Of a DNA stretch of 64,000 nucleotides, positions 8,839 through 17,787 are shown one piece after another (position 1 is the first letter of the stretch; each line of letters starts with the position of its first letter). The DNA lies in assembly GCA_964579825.1 (NCBI GenBank), contig CAZOHT010000012.1, positions 33,273 to 97,272 of the forward strand. Direction: 5' to 3'. The stretch is from SPCO01 sp964579825. GTDB lineage: Bacteria; Chloroflexota; Limnocylindria; Limnocylindrales; CSP1-4. The notes beneath the pieces were generated by a model. The model was not told the origin of the DNA, did no database searches, and saw only the letters and a program-made list of their open reading frames with translations. The position numbers were made by a program, and so were the translations under genes.

Positions 8839-9189
8839 TCAGCCGTTCGTGCGGCGCTCGCGCAGCGTGGCGGCCTTGCCGACACGATCGCGCAGGAAGT
8901 AGAGCTGCGCCCGGCGGGCCACGCCGTGCCGCACGACCTCGATTTTCTCGATGCGCGGGCTGTTGATCTTGAACGTCCGCTCCACCCCGACGCCCGACGC
9001 GATGCGCCGAACGGTGATGGAGCGCGTGATGCCACCGCCGCGCAGGCGCATGACGGTCCCCTCGAAGACCTGGATGCGCTCGCGATTGCCCTCGACCACC
9101 TTGGCCGACACCTTGACGGTGTCACCCGTGGCGAGTTCCGGCAGATCCGTTCGAAGCTGGTCCTGGACGATCTCGTCGAGCACGTTCAC
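8839..9189 (-). CDS. rplS: 50S ribosomal protein L19
   Basis: Large-subunit protein at the 30S-50S interface. 116 residues, standard length. Conserved: GDTVKVSAKVVEG, RIQVFEGTVMRLRGGGI, TVRRIASGVGVERTF. GTG start; AGGAA lies seven bases upstream. It has its own promoter downstream of trmD. Confidence 0.97.
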   Translation of the reverse strand: MNVLDEIVQDQLRTDLPELATGDTVKVSAKVVEGNRERIQVFEGTVMRLRGGGITRSITVRRIASGVGVERTFKINSPRIEKIEVVRHGVARRAQLYFLRDRVGKAATLRERRTNG

Positions 9190-9271
9190 GCGGCGGTTCC
9201 TGACTCATCTGGGCAGCCGTGGCTGCGGGGGTGCATGTTCGGGGCGACGCGGACGGGTGCGTCGGCGGCGG

Positions 9272-9277
9272 AGTATA
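9272..9277 (-). promoter_or_regulatory. rplS promoter, extended -10 with weak -35
   Basis: Minus strand TGC-TATACT, with CTGACG 16 bases upstream as a four-of-six -35. Lies just past the trmD stop and 82 bp before the rplS start codon. Confidence 0.65.
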
Positions 9278-9295
9278 GCACGGCCTCGCGATGCG

Positions 9296-9982
9296 TCAGA
9301 CGCCGGGCCCGTCCTCTGCGAGCAGGTCCGGGCGGTTCCGACGGGTCCGCTCCACGGCCTGCTCGTGCCGCCACCGAGCCACGGCCCCATGGTCGCCCGA
9401 GGTCAGGATGGCGGGGACGTCCATGCCGCGGAACCGGGGTGGCCGCGTGTACTGCGGGTACTCCAGGAGCCCGTGACCGAACGACTCCTCATCGGTCGAC
9501 GCGTCGTCGATGGCGCCGGGGAGGAGCCGGATGACCGCGTCGATGACGACGAGGGCCGGCAACTCGCCGCCGGTCACGACGTAGTCCCCGATCGACAGCT
9601 CCAGGTCCACGAGCGAACGGATCCGCTCGTCGATCCCTTCGTAGCGCGGGCACACGAAGATGAGGTGCGTGCGCGTCGCGAGATCCGTCGCCCGGGCCTG
9701 GCGAAAGACCTCACCACCCGGATCGAGCAGGATCACGAGCGAGTCCGGCCCACGCAGCGCGTCCAACGCCGTCGCGACCGGCTCAGGCCGCAGGACCATC
9801 CCCGCGCCGCCGCCGTACGGCGAGTCGTCGACGGTTCGATGCCTGCCCAGACCCCACTCGCGCAGGTCGTGCACGGCCAGGCTGGCGATCCCGCCGTCCA
9901 GGATCCGGCCCGGGATGCTCTCGGACAGCGGGCCGGTGATCATCGCCGGGAACAGCGTGAGGACGTCGATCCGGAGCGTCAT
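9296..9982 (-). CDS. trmD: tRNA (guanine-N1-)-methyltransferase
   Basis: Methylates G37 of tRNAs to prevent frameshifting. 228 residues. SPOUT deep-trefoil-knot landmarks: RIDVLTLFP, DDSPYGGGAGMVLRPEP, CPRYEGIDERI, SIGDYVVTGGELPALVV (AdoMet knot). Starts inside the rimM stop (ATGA), the usual rpsP-khpA-rimM-trmD order. Confidence 0.96.
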   Translation of the reverse strand: MTLRIDVLTLFPAMITGPLSESIPGRILDGGIASLAVHDLREWGLGRHRTVDDSPYGGGAGMVLRPEPVATALDALRGPDSLVILLDPGGEVFRQARATDLATRTHLIFVCPRYEGIDERIRSLVDLELSIGDYVVTGGELPALVVIDAVIRLLPGAIDDASTDEESFGHGLLEYPQYTRPPRFRGMDVPAILTSGDHGAVARWRHEQAVERTRRNRPDLLAEDGPGV

Positions 9983-10632
9983 GCCACGTCCGCGGGTCCA
10001 TCGTCCGCGGGTCCATCGTCCGCGGGTCCATCGTCCGTCGTGGCCTCGGTCGTCGGGGCGGACGACGCGGACGGCCGGCGGCTTCGGCGCCTCGGCGCCT
10101 TCGGCTTCGCTGGATCCCCCGCCTTCGACTTCGCCGGCCGGAGGTCCAGGGACTCGGCGTCGACGACGATCTCGCCCCGCTTCGGCGCGAAGATCCGGAT
10201 GAACGCCCGGACCGCCGGCAGGTCGAACGGTGCCATCGTCCCGCCGGCGACCTCGAAGACCTCGGTGTCGCCGATCCGGTAGATGTCCTGGACCGTGCCG
10301 AGCTCGGTGCCGTCGGCGTCCTTCACGGTCGTGCCGATGACCTCGTGCCAGTAGTACTCACCACGACCCAGCCCTTCGTCGGCGGGCACGGTCGACTCCA
10401 GGTACACCCCGCGCAGCGTGTCGGCCTGGTCCCGGGAGCCGACCTCGCGGAAGCGCACGCGCCAGCCTGGACCGTCGACGACGGCCTCGGCGGTCGCGAT
10501 CGTCAGTGGCCGGCCATCGCCCTCGCGGTGGAGGACGGCGCCCGGCGCGAACCGGCGCTCGGGGTGATCGGTCAGGACCTCCACCCGGACCGCGCCGTTC
10601 AGCCCGTGGACACCCCGCACGAGGGCGACCAC
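9979..10632 (-). CDS. rimM: ribosome maturation factor RimM
   Basis: 30S assembly factor binding S19. The conserved N-terminal LVRGVHGLNGAVRVEVLTD and the PRC-barrel region EYYWHEVIGTTVKD...GTVQDIYRIG...VRAFIRIF are clear. The Lys/Arg/Ala-rich C terminus ends in GPADD repeats encoded by a 15-bp minisatellite. The start is uncertain: GTG at 10632 is reported; an in-frame CTG at 10653 overlapping the khpA stop would give a more usual N terminus (SDDERLVVALVRG). Confidence 0.88.
   Translation of the reverse strand: MVALVRGVHGLNGAVRVEVLTDHPERRFAPGAVLHREGDGRPLTIATAEAVVDGPGWRVRFREVGSRDQADTLRGVYLESTVPADEGLGRGEYYWHEVIGTTVKDADGTELGTVQDIYRIGDTEVFEVAGGTMAPFDLPAVRAFIRIFAPKRGEIVVDAESLDLRPAKSKAGDPAKPKAPRRRSRRPSASSAPTTEATTDDGPADDGPADDGPADVA
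9988..10032. repeat. 15-bp coding minisatellite x3 in rimM
   Basis: Three perfect copies of gtccgcgggtccatc, in frame, encoding the repeated DDGPA motif at the RimM C terminus. The unit is a multiple of three, so copy changes keep the frame and the overlapped trmD start. Confidence 0.85.
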
Positions 10633-10649
10633 GAGCCGCTCGTCGTCGC

Positions 10650-10883
10650 TCAGAGGATCTCGAGCTGGACCGACTCGCCGTCGCGAGCGGCCGTGACCTT
10701 GAGGAGCGTGCGGAGCGCCTTGGCGACGCTTCCGTTGCGCCCGATGACCTTGCCCATGTCGTCTTCCGCGACGTGGAGCTCGATGACGGTGCCGCCCTCC
10801 TCGACGACGACCTCCACCTTGACCGCGTCGGGATCGTCCACGAGGGACTTCGCGACGTATTCCACCAGTTCCTTGGCTGCCAT
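10650..10883 (-). CDS. khpA: KhpA-type KH-domain RNA-binding protein
   Basis: 77-residue single KH domain. MAAKELVEYVAKSLVDDPDAV precedes the RNA-binding GXXG loop, here in GKVIGRNGSVAKALRTLL. KhpA with KhpB affects sRNAs and cell elongation in Firmicutes; the role here is inferred. Placed between rpsP and rimM, its standard site in many bacteria. Confidence 0.93.
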   Translation of the reverse strand: MAAKELVEYVAKSLVDDPDAVKVEVVVEEGGTVIELHVAEDDMGKVIGRNGSVAKALRTLLKVTAARDGESVQLEIL

Positions 10884-10894
10884 GGTCGCGACCC

Positions 10895-11149
10895 CTACTT
10901 GGCGGCGGGCAGGATGCCCGACGCGCGGAACAGGCGGGCGACGGTGTCGGACGGCTGCGCGCCCTTCGCCAGCCACGCCTTGGCCTTGTCTTCATCGACG
11001 ACGAATTCGACCGGCTCGCTGCGCGGGTTGTAGTGGCCGAGCGTCTCGATGGATCGCCCGTCGCGGGCGTTGCGGCCGTCGGCGACGACGACGCGATAGG
11101 TCGGCTGCTTCTTCGCGCCGACGCGCGTGAGCCGGATACGGACTGCCAT
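10895..11149 (-). CDS. rpsP: 30S ribosomal protein S16
   Basis: 84 residues, standard length: VRIRLTRVGAKKQPTYRVVV, then SIETLGHYNP and AQPSDTVARLF. First of the rpsP-khpA-rimM-trmD group, with good ribosome-site bases (GAGGAGGAAC) upstream of its ATG. Confidence 0.97.
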   Translation of the reverse strand: MAVRIRLTRVGAKKQPTYRVVVADGRNARDGRSIETLGHYNPRSEPVEFVVDEDKAKAWLAKGAQPSDTVARLFRASGILPAAK

Positions 11150-11218
11150 GTCTGGTTCGGTTCCTCCTCTGCGGCGAGGGTCTGGGGCCCTCGCTCTCCC
11201 TTGGTTACGTGAGCGTCA

Positions 11219-13063
11219 CTACTTGACCGTGATGACGGTGGTCGTGGTGTCCAGGTCGCCGCCGACCGTGGTCGTCGCCGCGAAGGCGTCGAACGGCAAG
11301 AGGAACGGCTGGACATCCGTCTTGTACTTGGCGAGCTCGTCGCCCGACATCTGGCTCTCGGCCAGCGTCCGGAGGGCCGTGATGTCAAGGTAGGTGAGGC
11401 CGGTGACCTCGTCCCCGACACGCCCGACGGCGCTCTTGAAGCTCGCATCCGATGCCAGCGAGTCGCCGGCGTCCGTGTCGAGCACGTGCTTGACGAACTC
11501 GGGGCTGCTGCCGATCACGACGACGTCATCGCTGACGCTGTAGGCGAGATCGAGCGTGCCACCCGGGATCGGCAGGGCCGAGGACGCTCCGTCGGTCATC
11601 CCGCCGGCCAGTGCCCCCACCTTGGCCAGGTCGATGCTGACGATCGTGATCGTCTCGTCGCCGTAGGCCTCATCGCGAACGGTCAGGCCCGCGGTCGAGC
11701 CGCCGAGGGCGATGAAGCTCTTGAGCGTCGTGAAGAAGCTGTTGGCCTTGGCCGGGTCGGTCGGGACGATGACGAGTCCGCCCTCGTGCTCCGAACCGGT
11801 GTCGTTGATCACCACGCCGGCATCGCCGATCCAGCCGATGGCGCCCGTCAGGCCGCCGAAGACGCCGGCCGCTTCGTTGATGCCGTCGACGACCTCCTTC
11901 ATCGACTCGTCCTTTCCGAGCTCGCCGAGGAGGCCCTCCCACGTCGCGCCGACGTCGTTGCCGGCGATGAGGGCGATCGCGCTGCCCGGGACGTGCTCGA
12001 CGACCTGGTTGACGCGGTTGGTCGTCGCGCCGAAGCCTCGATCGACATGCGGGTTGGTCGCCGTCCCGATCAACGCGTCCGGCTCGACGCGAAGGCTCAG
12101 CGCGACCCAGTCCGGGACGGGCGCCGCGAGGAACTCGCCGACGGCGGGACCGCCCATGGCGCCCGACGCGTCCGCCACGCTGTCGATCAGCGCCTTCGCG
12201 TCGACATACGCGAACCCGATCGTGTCCTGGTCGGACGCGTCCGCTGCGGCCTTGAACTCCGGGTCGGATGCGAGCGACTGCGAGCCATTCGTATCGATGG
12301 CGGCCTTGACCGAGGTCAGGTCACCGGCGACGGCGACGTTGCCGCCAAGGATCGCGAACGCGGCGCTCATGGCCTTGTCGCCGCCGGGGGTCACGACGGT
12401 GATCGTCACGCCCTGGTAGGTCTCGGTGGTGGATGGCGTCTCGGAATCCGTGAGGACGCTCGTGAACCACGCGGACGCGGCCGCCTGGTCCTTGATGGAC
12501 AGCAGGATGAGCGCTCGCGCATCGGCGGCGGCGTCCGTGGACTCGCCCGACAGGGCGTCCGCCGGGATCGGTCCGACCGCGAAGGCGAACTCGCCGTCGA
12601 ACCACGGCTTGATGTCCTTGGTGAAGGTCTGCTTGCCGTCCGAGGCCTCGCCGATCAGCTGGTCGAGCGCCTCGTCGAGCTTCGTCTCCAGGGCCGCCTG
12701 ATCGGCGAAGCCCGGGAACTTGCTCAGGAACTCGCCGGCAGCCTGGCGCTGATCGCCGGGCAGATCGAGCCGGAGCTCACCGTAGACGACGGTGTCGGCC
12801 GGGACGTAGCGAAGGACGGTGGCCTGCGACGTGGCGCCAGTGAGGAGCGCGGCGACCGCGACGGTCGCACCGAGCACGAGCGTGACGACCGCGATGGCGG
12901 CCGCCCAGCGGAGCGGGTTGCCCTTCTTCCTGGTCGGCGCGGTCTGGACCGGCTCCGGGACGGCTGGAGCGGCGGGTGATTCGTAGGTGGGTGGCGTCCA
13001 CGCCACCGTGGGTGCCTCGGGGCTGGGCCCGGGGGCGGGGGTCGGAGTCGGCTGGTCGGTCAT
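11219..13063 (-). CDS. DUF3352 family membrane-anchored protein
   Basis: 614 residues. A Pro-rich cytoplasmic N terminus (residues 1-45) is followed by a basic patch RKKGNPLRW, one membrane helix (about 53-75) and a large extracytoplasmic region starting YVPADTVVYGELRLDLPGDQ, the DUF3352 pattern (threshold near the start, repeated internal alpha/beta units). No catalytic motif is visible. It lies between ffh and rpsP, which may tie it to protein export, but the function is unknown. Confidence 0.8.
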   Translation of the reverse strand: MTDQPTPTPAPGPSPEAPTVAWTPPTYESPAAPAVPEPVQTAPTRKKGNPLRWAAAIAVVTLVLGATVAVAALLTGATSQATVLRYVPADTVVYGELRLDLPGDQRQAAGEFLSKFPGFADQAALETKLDEALDQLIGEASDGKQTFTKDIKPWFDGEFAFAVGPIPADALSGESTDAAADARALILLSIKDQAAASAWFTSVLTDSETPSTTETYQGVTITVVTPGGDKAMSAAFAILGGNVAVAGDLTSVKAAIDTNGSQSLASDPEFKAAADASDQDTIGFAYVDAKALIDSVADASGAMGGPAVGEFLAAPVPDWVALSLRVEPDALIGTATNPHVDRGFGATTNRVNQVVEHVPGSAIALIAGNDVGATWEGLLGELGKDESMKEVVDGINEAAGVFGGLTGAIGWIGDAGVVINDTGSEHEGGLVIVPTDPAKANSFFTTLKSFIALGGSTAGLTVRDEAYGDETITIVSIDLAKVGALAGGMTDGASSALPIPGGTLDLAYSVSDDVVVIGSSPEFVKHVLDTDAGDSLASDASFKSAVGRVGDEVTGLTYLDITALRTLAESQMSGDELAKYKTDVQPFLLPFDAFAATTTVGGDLDTTTTVITVK

Positions 13064-13080
13064 GGTCGGTCTCCTTGCGC

Positions 13081-14412
13081 CTAGCGGCGGCCGGACAGTG
13101 CGCCGAGAGCGGCCCGCTTGCCGCCTCCGGAGAGCTGCTTCATGAGCTTCTGCATCTCGCTGAACTGCTTCACGAGACGGTTGACGTCGGGGAGTGTGGT
13201 GCCGGATCCGGCGGCGATGCGCCGGCGGCGTGAGCCGTTGAGGATCGTCGGGTCGCGCCGTTCGCCGGGGGTCATCGCGCGAATGATCGCCTCGGTGCGC
13301 TTGAGGTCGCCCCGGTCCACGGCCGCCTGTGCCTCGCCGGCCAGGTTGCCCATCCCGGGGATCATCGACACGAGGCTGCCAAGCGGACCCATCTTCTGCA
13401 TCTGCTGCATCGAGTCCAGCATATCCTCGAGCGTGAAGCTCGCCTTGCGGAGCTTCTCCTCCATCCGGGCCGCGTCCTTGGCGTCGACGACCTCCTGGGC
13501 GCGTTCGACGAGGGTGAGGATGTCGCCCATCCCCAGGATCCGGCTGGCCAGGCGATCCGGGTGGAAGACCTCCAACGCGTCCGTCTTCTCGCCGGTCCCC
13601 ATGAACTTCACCGGGACGCCGGTCACCGAACTGATGGACAGCGCCGCGCCACCGCGGGCGTCGCCGTCGATCTTGGTCAGGATCAGGCCCGTGACGGGGA
13701 CGGCCGCCACGAACGCCTGGGCGACCGCGACGGCCTCCTGCCCGGTCATCGCGTCGACGACGAGGAGGGTCTCGACGGGCTTGACCGCGTCGTTCACCGC
13801 GGCGATCTCGGCCATGAGCGCTTCGTCCACGCTCAGGCGACCGGCCGTGTCGATGATCACGACGTCACGGACCTGCCGCTTGGCGGCCTCGACCCCCTGC
13901 CGGGCGATGTCGACGACGGGCGTGCCCGTCGGGGCGCGAAAGACCGGGATGCCAAGGGTCTTGCCGAGCGTCTCGAGCTGGTCGGCGGCGGCGGGTCGGT
14001 AGGGATCGGCGGCGACGAGGAGCGGCCGGCGGCCGAGCTTGACGACGTGTCGGGCGAGCTTGGCCGTGGACGTCGTCTTGCCGGAGCCCTGCAGGCCGAC
14101 CATCGCGATGACCGCTGGGTTGCCGCTCATGTGGAACGTGCGGTCGCCGGCCGACAGCAGCGCGACGAGTTCGTCGTTGACGATCTTCACGATCTGCTGT
14201 CCCGCGCTCAGGCTCTCGAGGATGTCTTCGCCGATCGCGCGTTCACGGACCCGCGCGATGAAGTCCTTGACGACCTTGAAGTTGACGTCCGCCTCGAGCA
14301 GCGCAAGGCGCACTTCGCGCATGGCCGCATCGACGTCGGCCTCGCTGATCCGGCCTCGACCGGTCAGGCTGCCGAGCGTCTTGCGGAGGCGCTCACTGAG
14401 GGTGTCGAACAT
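13081..14412 (-). CDS. ffh: signal recognition particle protein Ffh
   Basis: SRP GTPase that binds signal sequences and SRP RNA and pairs with FtsY. 443 residues. N domain to about 95; G1 motif VGLQGSGKTTSTAK; DTAGR; TKIDGDARGGAA; then a Met-rich M domain with the RNA-binding GSRRRRIAAGSGT. ATG at 14412. The first gene of the run toward rpsP. Confidence 0.97.
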   Translation of the reverse strand: MFDTLSERLRKTLGSLTGRGRISEADVDAAMREVRLALLEADVNFKVVKDFIARVRERAIGEDILESLSAGQQIVKIVNDELVALLSAGDRTFHMSGNPAVIAMVGLQGSGKTTSTAKLARHVVKLGRRPLLVAADPYRPAAADQLETLGKTLGIPVFRAPTGTPVVDIARQGVEAAKRQVRDVVIIDTAGRLSVDEALMAEIAAVNDAVKPVETLLVVDAMTGQEAVAVAQAFVAAVPVTGLILTKIDGDARGGAALSISSVTGVPVKFMGTGEKTDALEVFHPDRLASRILGMGDILTLVERAQEVVDAKDAARMEEKLRKASFTLEDMLDSMQQMQKMGPLGSLVSMIPGMGNLAGEAQAAVDRGDLKRTEAIIRAMTPGERRDPTILNGSRRRRIAAGSGTTLPDVNRLVKQFSEMQKLMKQLSGGGKRAALGALSGRR

Positions 14413-14621
14413 GGTCCGGGTAGGGACTCCGTCGGGTGGTCTGACCGTTCCGGCTGCGTGGTCTCCCACGACCGGATCGGGTGGCGCGCGGATTCTGACG
14501 CGCCGAGGCCAGCCGAGTGTACCGCAGGGTCGTTCCGGTCGCCCCGGACGATGGTCCGGGCCGGTGCCGCGCGGCACCAGGGCGCGCGATGGACGAGATC
14601 CGGCACGCAAGAGATCCGATA
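14413..14621. other. ffh upstream region
   Basis: Non-coding. Holds a likely ffh -10 box on the minus strand (GG-TACACT, hexamer at 14516-14521) about 105 nt before the ffh ATG. Otherwise nothing recognisable before the tandem array begins. Confidence 0.5.
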
Positions 14622-14990
14622 GTGCTGGCTCAGAGCCCGCGATCCGGGCTCGTGTGCCGCGATCCCCCTGCGATCCCGGTCAGGTGCTGGCTGTGAGCCC
14701 GCGATCCAGGCTCGTGCGCCGCGATCCCCCTGCGATCCCGGTCAGGTGCTGGCTCAGAGCCCGCGATCCGGGCTCGTGCGCCGCGATCCCCCTGCGATCC
14801 CGGTCAGGTGCNNNNNNNNNNNNNNNNNNNNNNNNNNNNNNNNNNNNNNNNNNNNNNNNNNNNNNNNNNNNNNNNNNNNNNNNNNNNNNNNNNNNNNNNN
14901 NNNNNNNNNNNGAGCCCGCGATCCGGGCTCGTGCGCCGCGATCCCCCTGCGATCCCGGTCAGGTGCTGGCTGTGAGCCCGCGATCCGGGG
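14622..14990. repeat. 62-bp tandem repeat array, interrupted by an N run
   Basis: Complete units at 14622-14683, 14684-14745 and 14746-14807. A partial unit runs into the N run, one resumes at 14912-14962, and a truncated last unit ends near 14990. Each unit has a perfect hairpin GAGCCCG-CGATC-CGGGCTC. Neighbouring units alternate between ctcag and ctgtg at one site, hinting at a 124-bp higher-order period. There are no variable spacers, so it is not CRISPR. It fills the divergent ffh/MFS intergenic region. True copy number is unknown. Confidence 0.9.
14812..14911. other. assembly gap (100 N) inside the repeat array
   Basis: Exactly 100 N. The 55 bases before it (14757-14811) are identical to the 55 bases after it (14912-14966). 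This fits two contigs that overlap by a 55-mer in an assembly graph and were joined with a placeholder. Confidence 0.9.
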
Positions 14991-15156
14991 ACCTTCGTGT
15001 CGGAATCGTGTGACGTGCCGTCTCTAGCCAGCAAGAGGTCTGAAGCGAGAGGCGGACGGCCGGGAATCACTGGCTCTGAGCAGGCACTCGGCACGCTCAG
15101 GCTCAGTGACGAAACTCCGACGCCGAGACCGCTGGCTCTGAGCCATCGCGTCGATG

Positions 15157-15162
15157 TAGGCT
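15157..15162 (+). promoter_or_regulatory. -10 box for leaderless MFS gene
   Basis: TAGGCT ends eight bases before the GTG at 15171. There is no Shine-Dalgarno between them, so the transcript probably starts at or next to the start codon. Confidence 0.5.
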
Positions 15163-15170
15163 CGCCCTCC

Positions 15171-16481
15171 GTGCGCAACCCGTTCGCATCTCCGCTCTGG
15201 CGCAGTCAGGCCTTCGTCCGCGTCTGGACGGCGGCGACGATCTCCATCTTCGGGTCGCTCGTGACGCGGATCGCACTGCCGCTCGCCGCGATCCTCGTCC
15301 TGGGCTCCGGTGCGATCGAAGTCGCGATCCTGCGCAGCCTCGATCTGGTAGCGACGCTCGTCTTCGGACTCGTCGCCGGCGCGTGGGTGGACCGACTGCG
15401 CCGTCGGCCCGTGCTGATCTGGGCGGACCTTGGACGGGCGGCCCTGCTCGGATCCATCCCGGTGGCGTTCGCGCTCGGTGTCCTGACGTTCTGGCAGCTC
15501 CTGGTCGTGTCCGGCCTGGCCGCTGTCCTCACGACCTTCTTCGACTCGGCCGACAACGCCTACCTGCCGACGATCGTGGAGCGCGACCAGCTGGTACCGG
15601 CCAACTCGGCCCTCGCGGCGAGTGGCTCCGCCGCGGAGTTCATGGCCTTCGGGATCAGCGGCTTCCTGGTCCAGGCACTGACCGCGCCGATCGCGATCCT
15701 GCTCGACGCGCTCAGCTACCTCGTGTCAGCCGCCCTGCTGGGTTCGATCCGACACGAGGAGGCGCCTCCTCCGCCACGCGAGGATCGCGAGCCCGTCCTG
15801 CAGGAGATCCGCGAGGGCCTGCGACTCGTTACGCGCGACCCGGTCCTGCGGGCCTTCGCGGGCGCCCAGATGGCGCTGGCTGCGTTGTGGGGCATCTTCG
15901 GGGCGACCTTCTTCCTGTTCGTCCTCGACGACCTGGGGCTGAGCCCGGTCGTGCTCGGACTCGTAGCCGGCGTCGGCGGGTTCTCCTCGTTCATCGGGGC
16001 CGTCATCGCGACTCGCGCCACCAGGCGCTGGGGGATCGGGCGGGTCGCGATCGTCGCGATGCTCATGGCTGCTGCCGGCAACGCCTTCATCCCGCTCGCG
16101 CCATCCGGCCTGCCGGTCGTCGCCATCGTCTGTCTCGTCATGCAGCAGCTGGTCGCGGATTCGGCCGTGACCGTCTACGACGTCACCGAAGTGTCGGTCC
16201 GACAGACGCTCGTGCACGACCGGGCGCTCGGACGCGTGACGTCGACCTTTCATGTCGCGGCTGTCGTCGCGCAACTGACCGCGACCCTGGCTGCCGGCGT
16301 GCTGGCCGAAGTCATCGGCCTTCGGGCGACGGCCTGGCTGGCGCCGATCGGCGGCCTGATCGGGGCTGCCATCCTGTTCTGGTCGCCGGTCCGCTCGCTC
16401 CATGTGCTACCGGCCTCGATCGGCTTGTCACCGGCCGAGATCGTCGTCGAAGTGGAACGCGACCAGCCGGTCGGCGGCTAG
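15171..16481 (+). CDS. MFS transporter (enterobactin/macrolide exporter-like, MFS_3 type)
   Basis: 436 residues with about 12 hydrophobic segments. Starts NPFASPLWRSQAFVRVW, typical of the MFS_3 exporter group. The loop motif GAWVDRLRRRPVLIWADLGR (between helices 2 and 3) and YLPTIVERDQLVPANSALAA are characteristic. Substrate unknown. GTG at 15171 is chosen because the conserved N terminus begins there. Only plus-strand gene in this part; convergent with ftsY. Confidence 0.88.
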   Translation: MRNPFASPLWRSQAFVRVWTAATISIFGSLVTRIALPLAAILVLGSGAIEVAILRSLDLVATLVFGLVAGAWVDRLRRRPVLIWADLGRAALLGSIPVAFALGVLTFWQLLVVSGLAAVLTTFFDSADNAYLPTIVERDQLVPANSALAASGSAAEFMAFGISGFLVQALTAPIAILLDALSYLVSAALLGSIRHEEAPPPPREDREPVLQEIREGLRLVTRDPVLRAFAGAQMALAALWGIFGATFFLFVLDDLGLSPVVLGLVAGVGGFSSFIGAVIATRATRRWGIGRVAIVAMLMAAAGNAFIPLAPSGLPVVAIVCLVMQQLVADSAVTVYDVTEVSVRQTLVHDRALGRVTSTFHVAAVVAQLTATLAAGVLAEVIGLRATAWLAPIGGLIGAAILFWSPVRSLHVLPASIGLSPAEIVVEVERDQPVGG

Positions 16482-16496
16482 GGCCCCGACCCCGAG

Positions 16497-17780
16497 TCAG
16501 GCGAAGAGCGCCTCGACGAACGCGTCGGGGTCGAACACGATGAGGTCGCCGGCCTGCTCCCCCACCCCGACGAAGCGGACCGGGACGTCCAGGGCGTGCT
16601 CGATCGCGAAGACGATGCCGCCCTTGGCGGTCGAATCGAGCTTGGTCAGGACGATCCCGGTCAAGCCGACCGCCTCGTGGAAGGCGATAGCCTGGGCGAG
16701 GCCGTTCTGGCCGGTCGTGGCATCGAGGACGAACAGGGTCTCCGGCGTGGCGCCTGGCAACCGCTTGTCGACGATCCGCCGGATCTTGGTCAGCTCGTCC
16801 ATGAGGTTCGACTTCGTGTGGAGGCGGCCGGCGGTATCGGCGATGACGAGGTCGGCCCCCCGGGCCACCGCGGCATCGAGCGCGTCGTACACCACGGCGC
16901 CCGGATCCGCGCCAGGGGCGTGGGCGACCACCGGGACGCTGGCCCGATCCGCCCAGATCCGGAGTTGATCGATGGCGGCTGCACGGAACGTGTCGGCCGC
17001 GGCGAGGATGATCGACCGACCGGAGGCGACATAGCGCGTGGCGAGCTTGCCGATGGTCGTCGTCTTGCCGGTGCCGTTGACGCCGACCACGAGCACGACG
17101 GCCGGGCCGCCCTCGACCGCGGACCGGGGTTCCCAGTCCAGATCCCGATGGACGAGCAACGCGGCGAGTTCCGCGCGGACGGCGGCCTCGGGGCCATCCG
17201 GATCGCGGCGCTTGCGGGCGCGTTCGACGACCTCGATGGCGAGCGACGCGCCGACGTCGCCGGCGATGAGCGTCTCTTCGACCTCGTCCCACGCGGGACC
17301 GTCGGCGCCACCCAGGTACCCGCGAAGTTGCGACATGAAGCCGCCGCGCGAGCGCTCGAGGCCGGCATCGATCGTGCCGGGCTTGGCGACGGCGAGGAAG
17401 GCGGTCGGATCGAAGGCGGACGGCGCCGGTTCGATGACCGGGCTTGCCGGAGGTTCGGGCGCGGGCGCCAAGACGTCGGACGGCGCCGGTTCGGGTGCGG
17501 GCCGCTCGGGCGCCGGTTCGGGTGCGGGCCGCTCGGGCGCCGGTTCGGGTTCGAGCCGCGATGGCGGCTCCGGCTCGCGCATCGGGTCCGGTTCGGGTTC
17601 GGGTTCGGGATAGGTGGGCTCTGATCCAGGGATCGGCTCTGCCTGGACAGGAGGCGTCGGTGCCGGATCGTCGAAGTCGGACGGATCGGGCTCCCAGTCC
17701 GGCGCGACCGTCTCCGGTTCGATGACCTCGGGTGGTGCCGGCTCGTGAATCTGGTCGCGGTTCCGACGCCAGAAGGGCAT
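16497..17780 (-). CDS. ftsY: SRP receptor FtsY
   Basis: Membrane-associated GTPase that docks SRP. 427 residues. An acidic, Pro/Glu-rich A domain (residues 1-120) contains a nine-residue repeat (APERPAPEP) from a 27-bp tandem DNA repeat. The NG domain follows: GVNGTGKTTTIGKLA, ADTFRAAAIDQL, DTAGRLHTKSNLM, TKLDSTAKGG. Starts seven bases after the smc stop, as in the classic rnc-smc-ftsY order. Confidence 0.97.
   Translation of the reverse strand: MPFWRRNRDQIHEPAPPEVIEPETVAPDWEPDPSDFDDPAPTPPVQAEPIPGSEPTYPEPEPEPDPMREPEPPSRLEPEPAPERPAPEPAPERPAPEPAPSDVLAPAPEPPASPVIEPAPSAFDPTAFLAVAKPGTIDAGLERSRGGFMSQLRGYLGGADGPAWDEVEETLIAGDVGASLAIEVVERARKRRDPDGPEAAVRAELAALLVHRDLDWEPRSAVEGGPAVVLVVGVNGTGKTTTIGKLATRYVASGRSIILAAADTFRAAAIDQLRIWADRASVPVVAHAPGADPGAVVYDALDAAVARGADLVIADTAGRLHTKSNLMDELTKIRRIVDKRLPGATPETLFVLDATTGQNGLAQAIAFHEAVGLTGIVLTKLDSTAKGGIVFAIEHALDVPVRFVGVGEQAGDLIVFDPDAFVEALFA
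17484..17537. repeat. 27-bp coding tandem repeat in ftsY
   Basis: Two full copies plus a partial third, encoding the nine-residue Pro/Glu/Arg repeats of the disordered FtsY A domain. The unit is a multiple of three. Confidence 0.75.
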
Positions 17781-17787
17781 GCGCCGC

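Noticed and set aside
14622..14990. CRISPR array
   Set aside because: The 62-bp units are contiguous and almost identical, with no unique spacers, and no cas gene is nearby.
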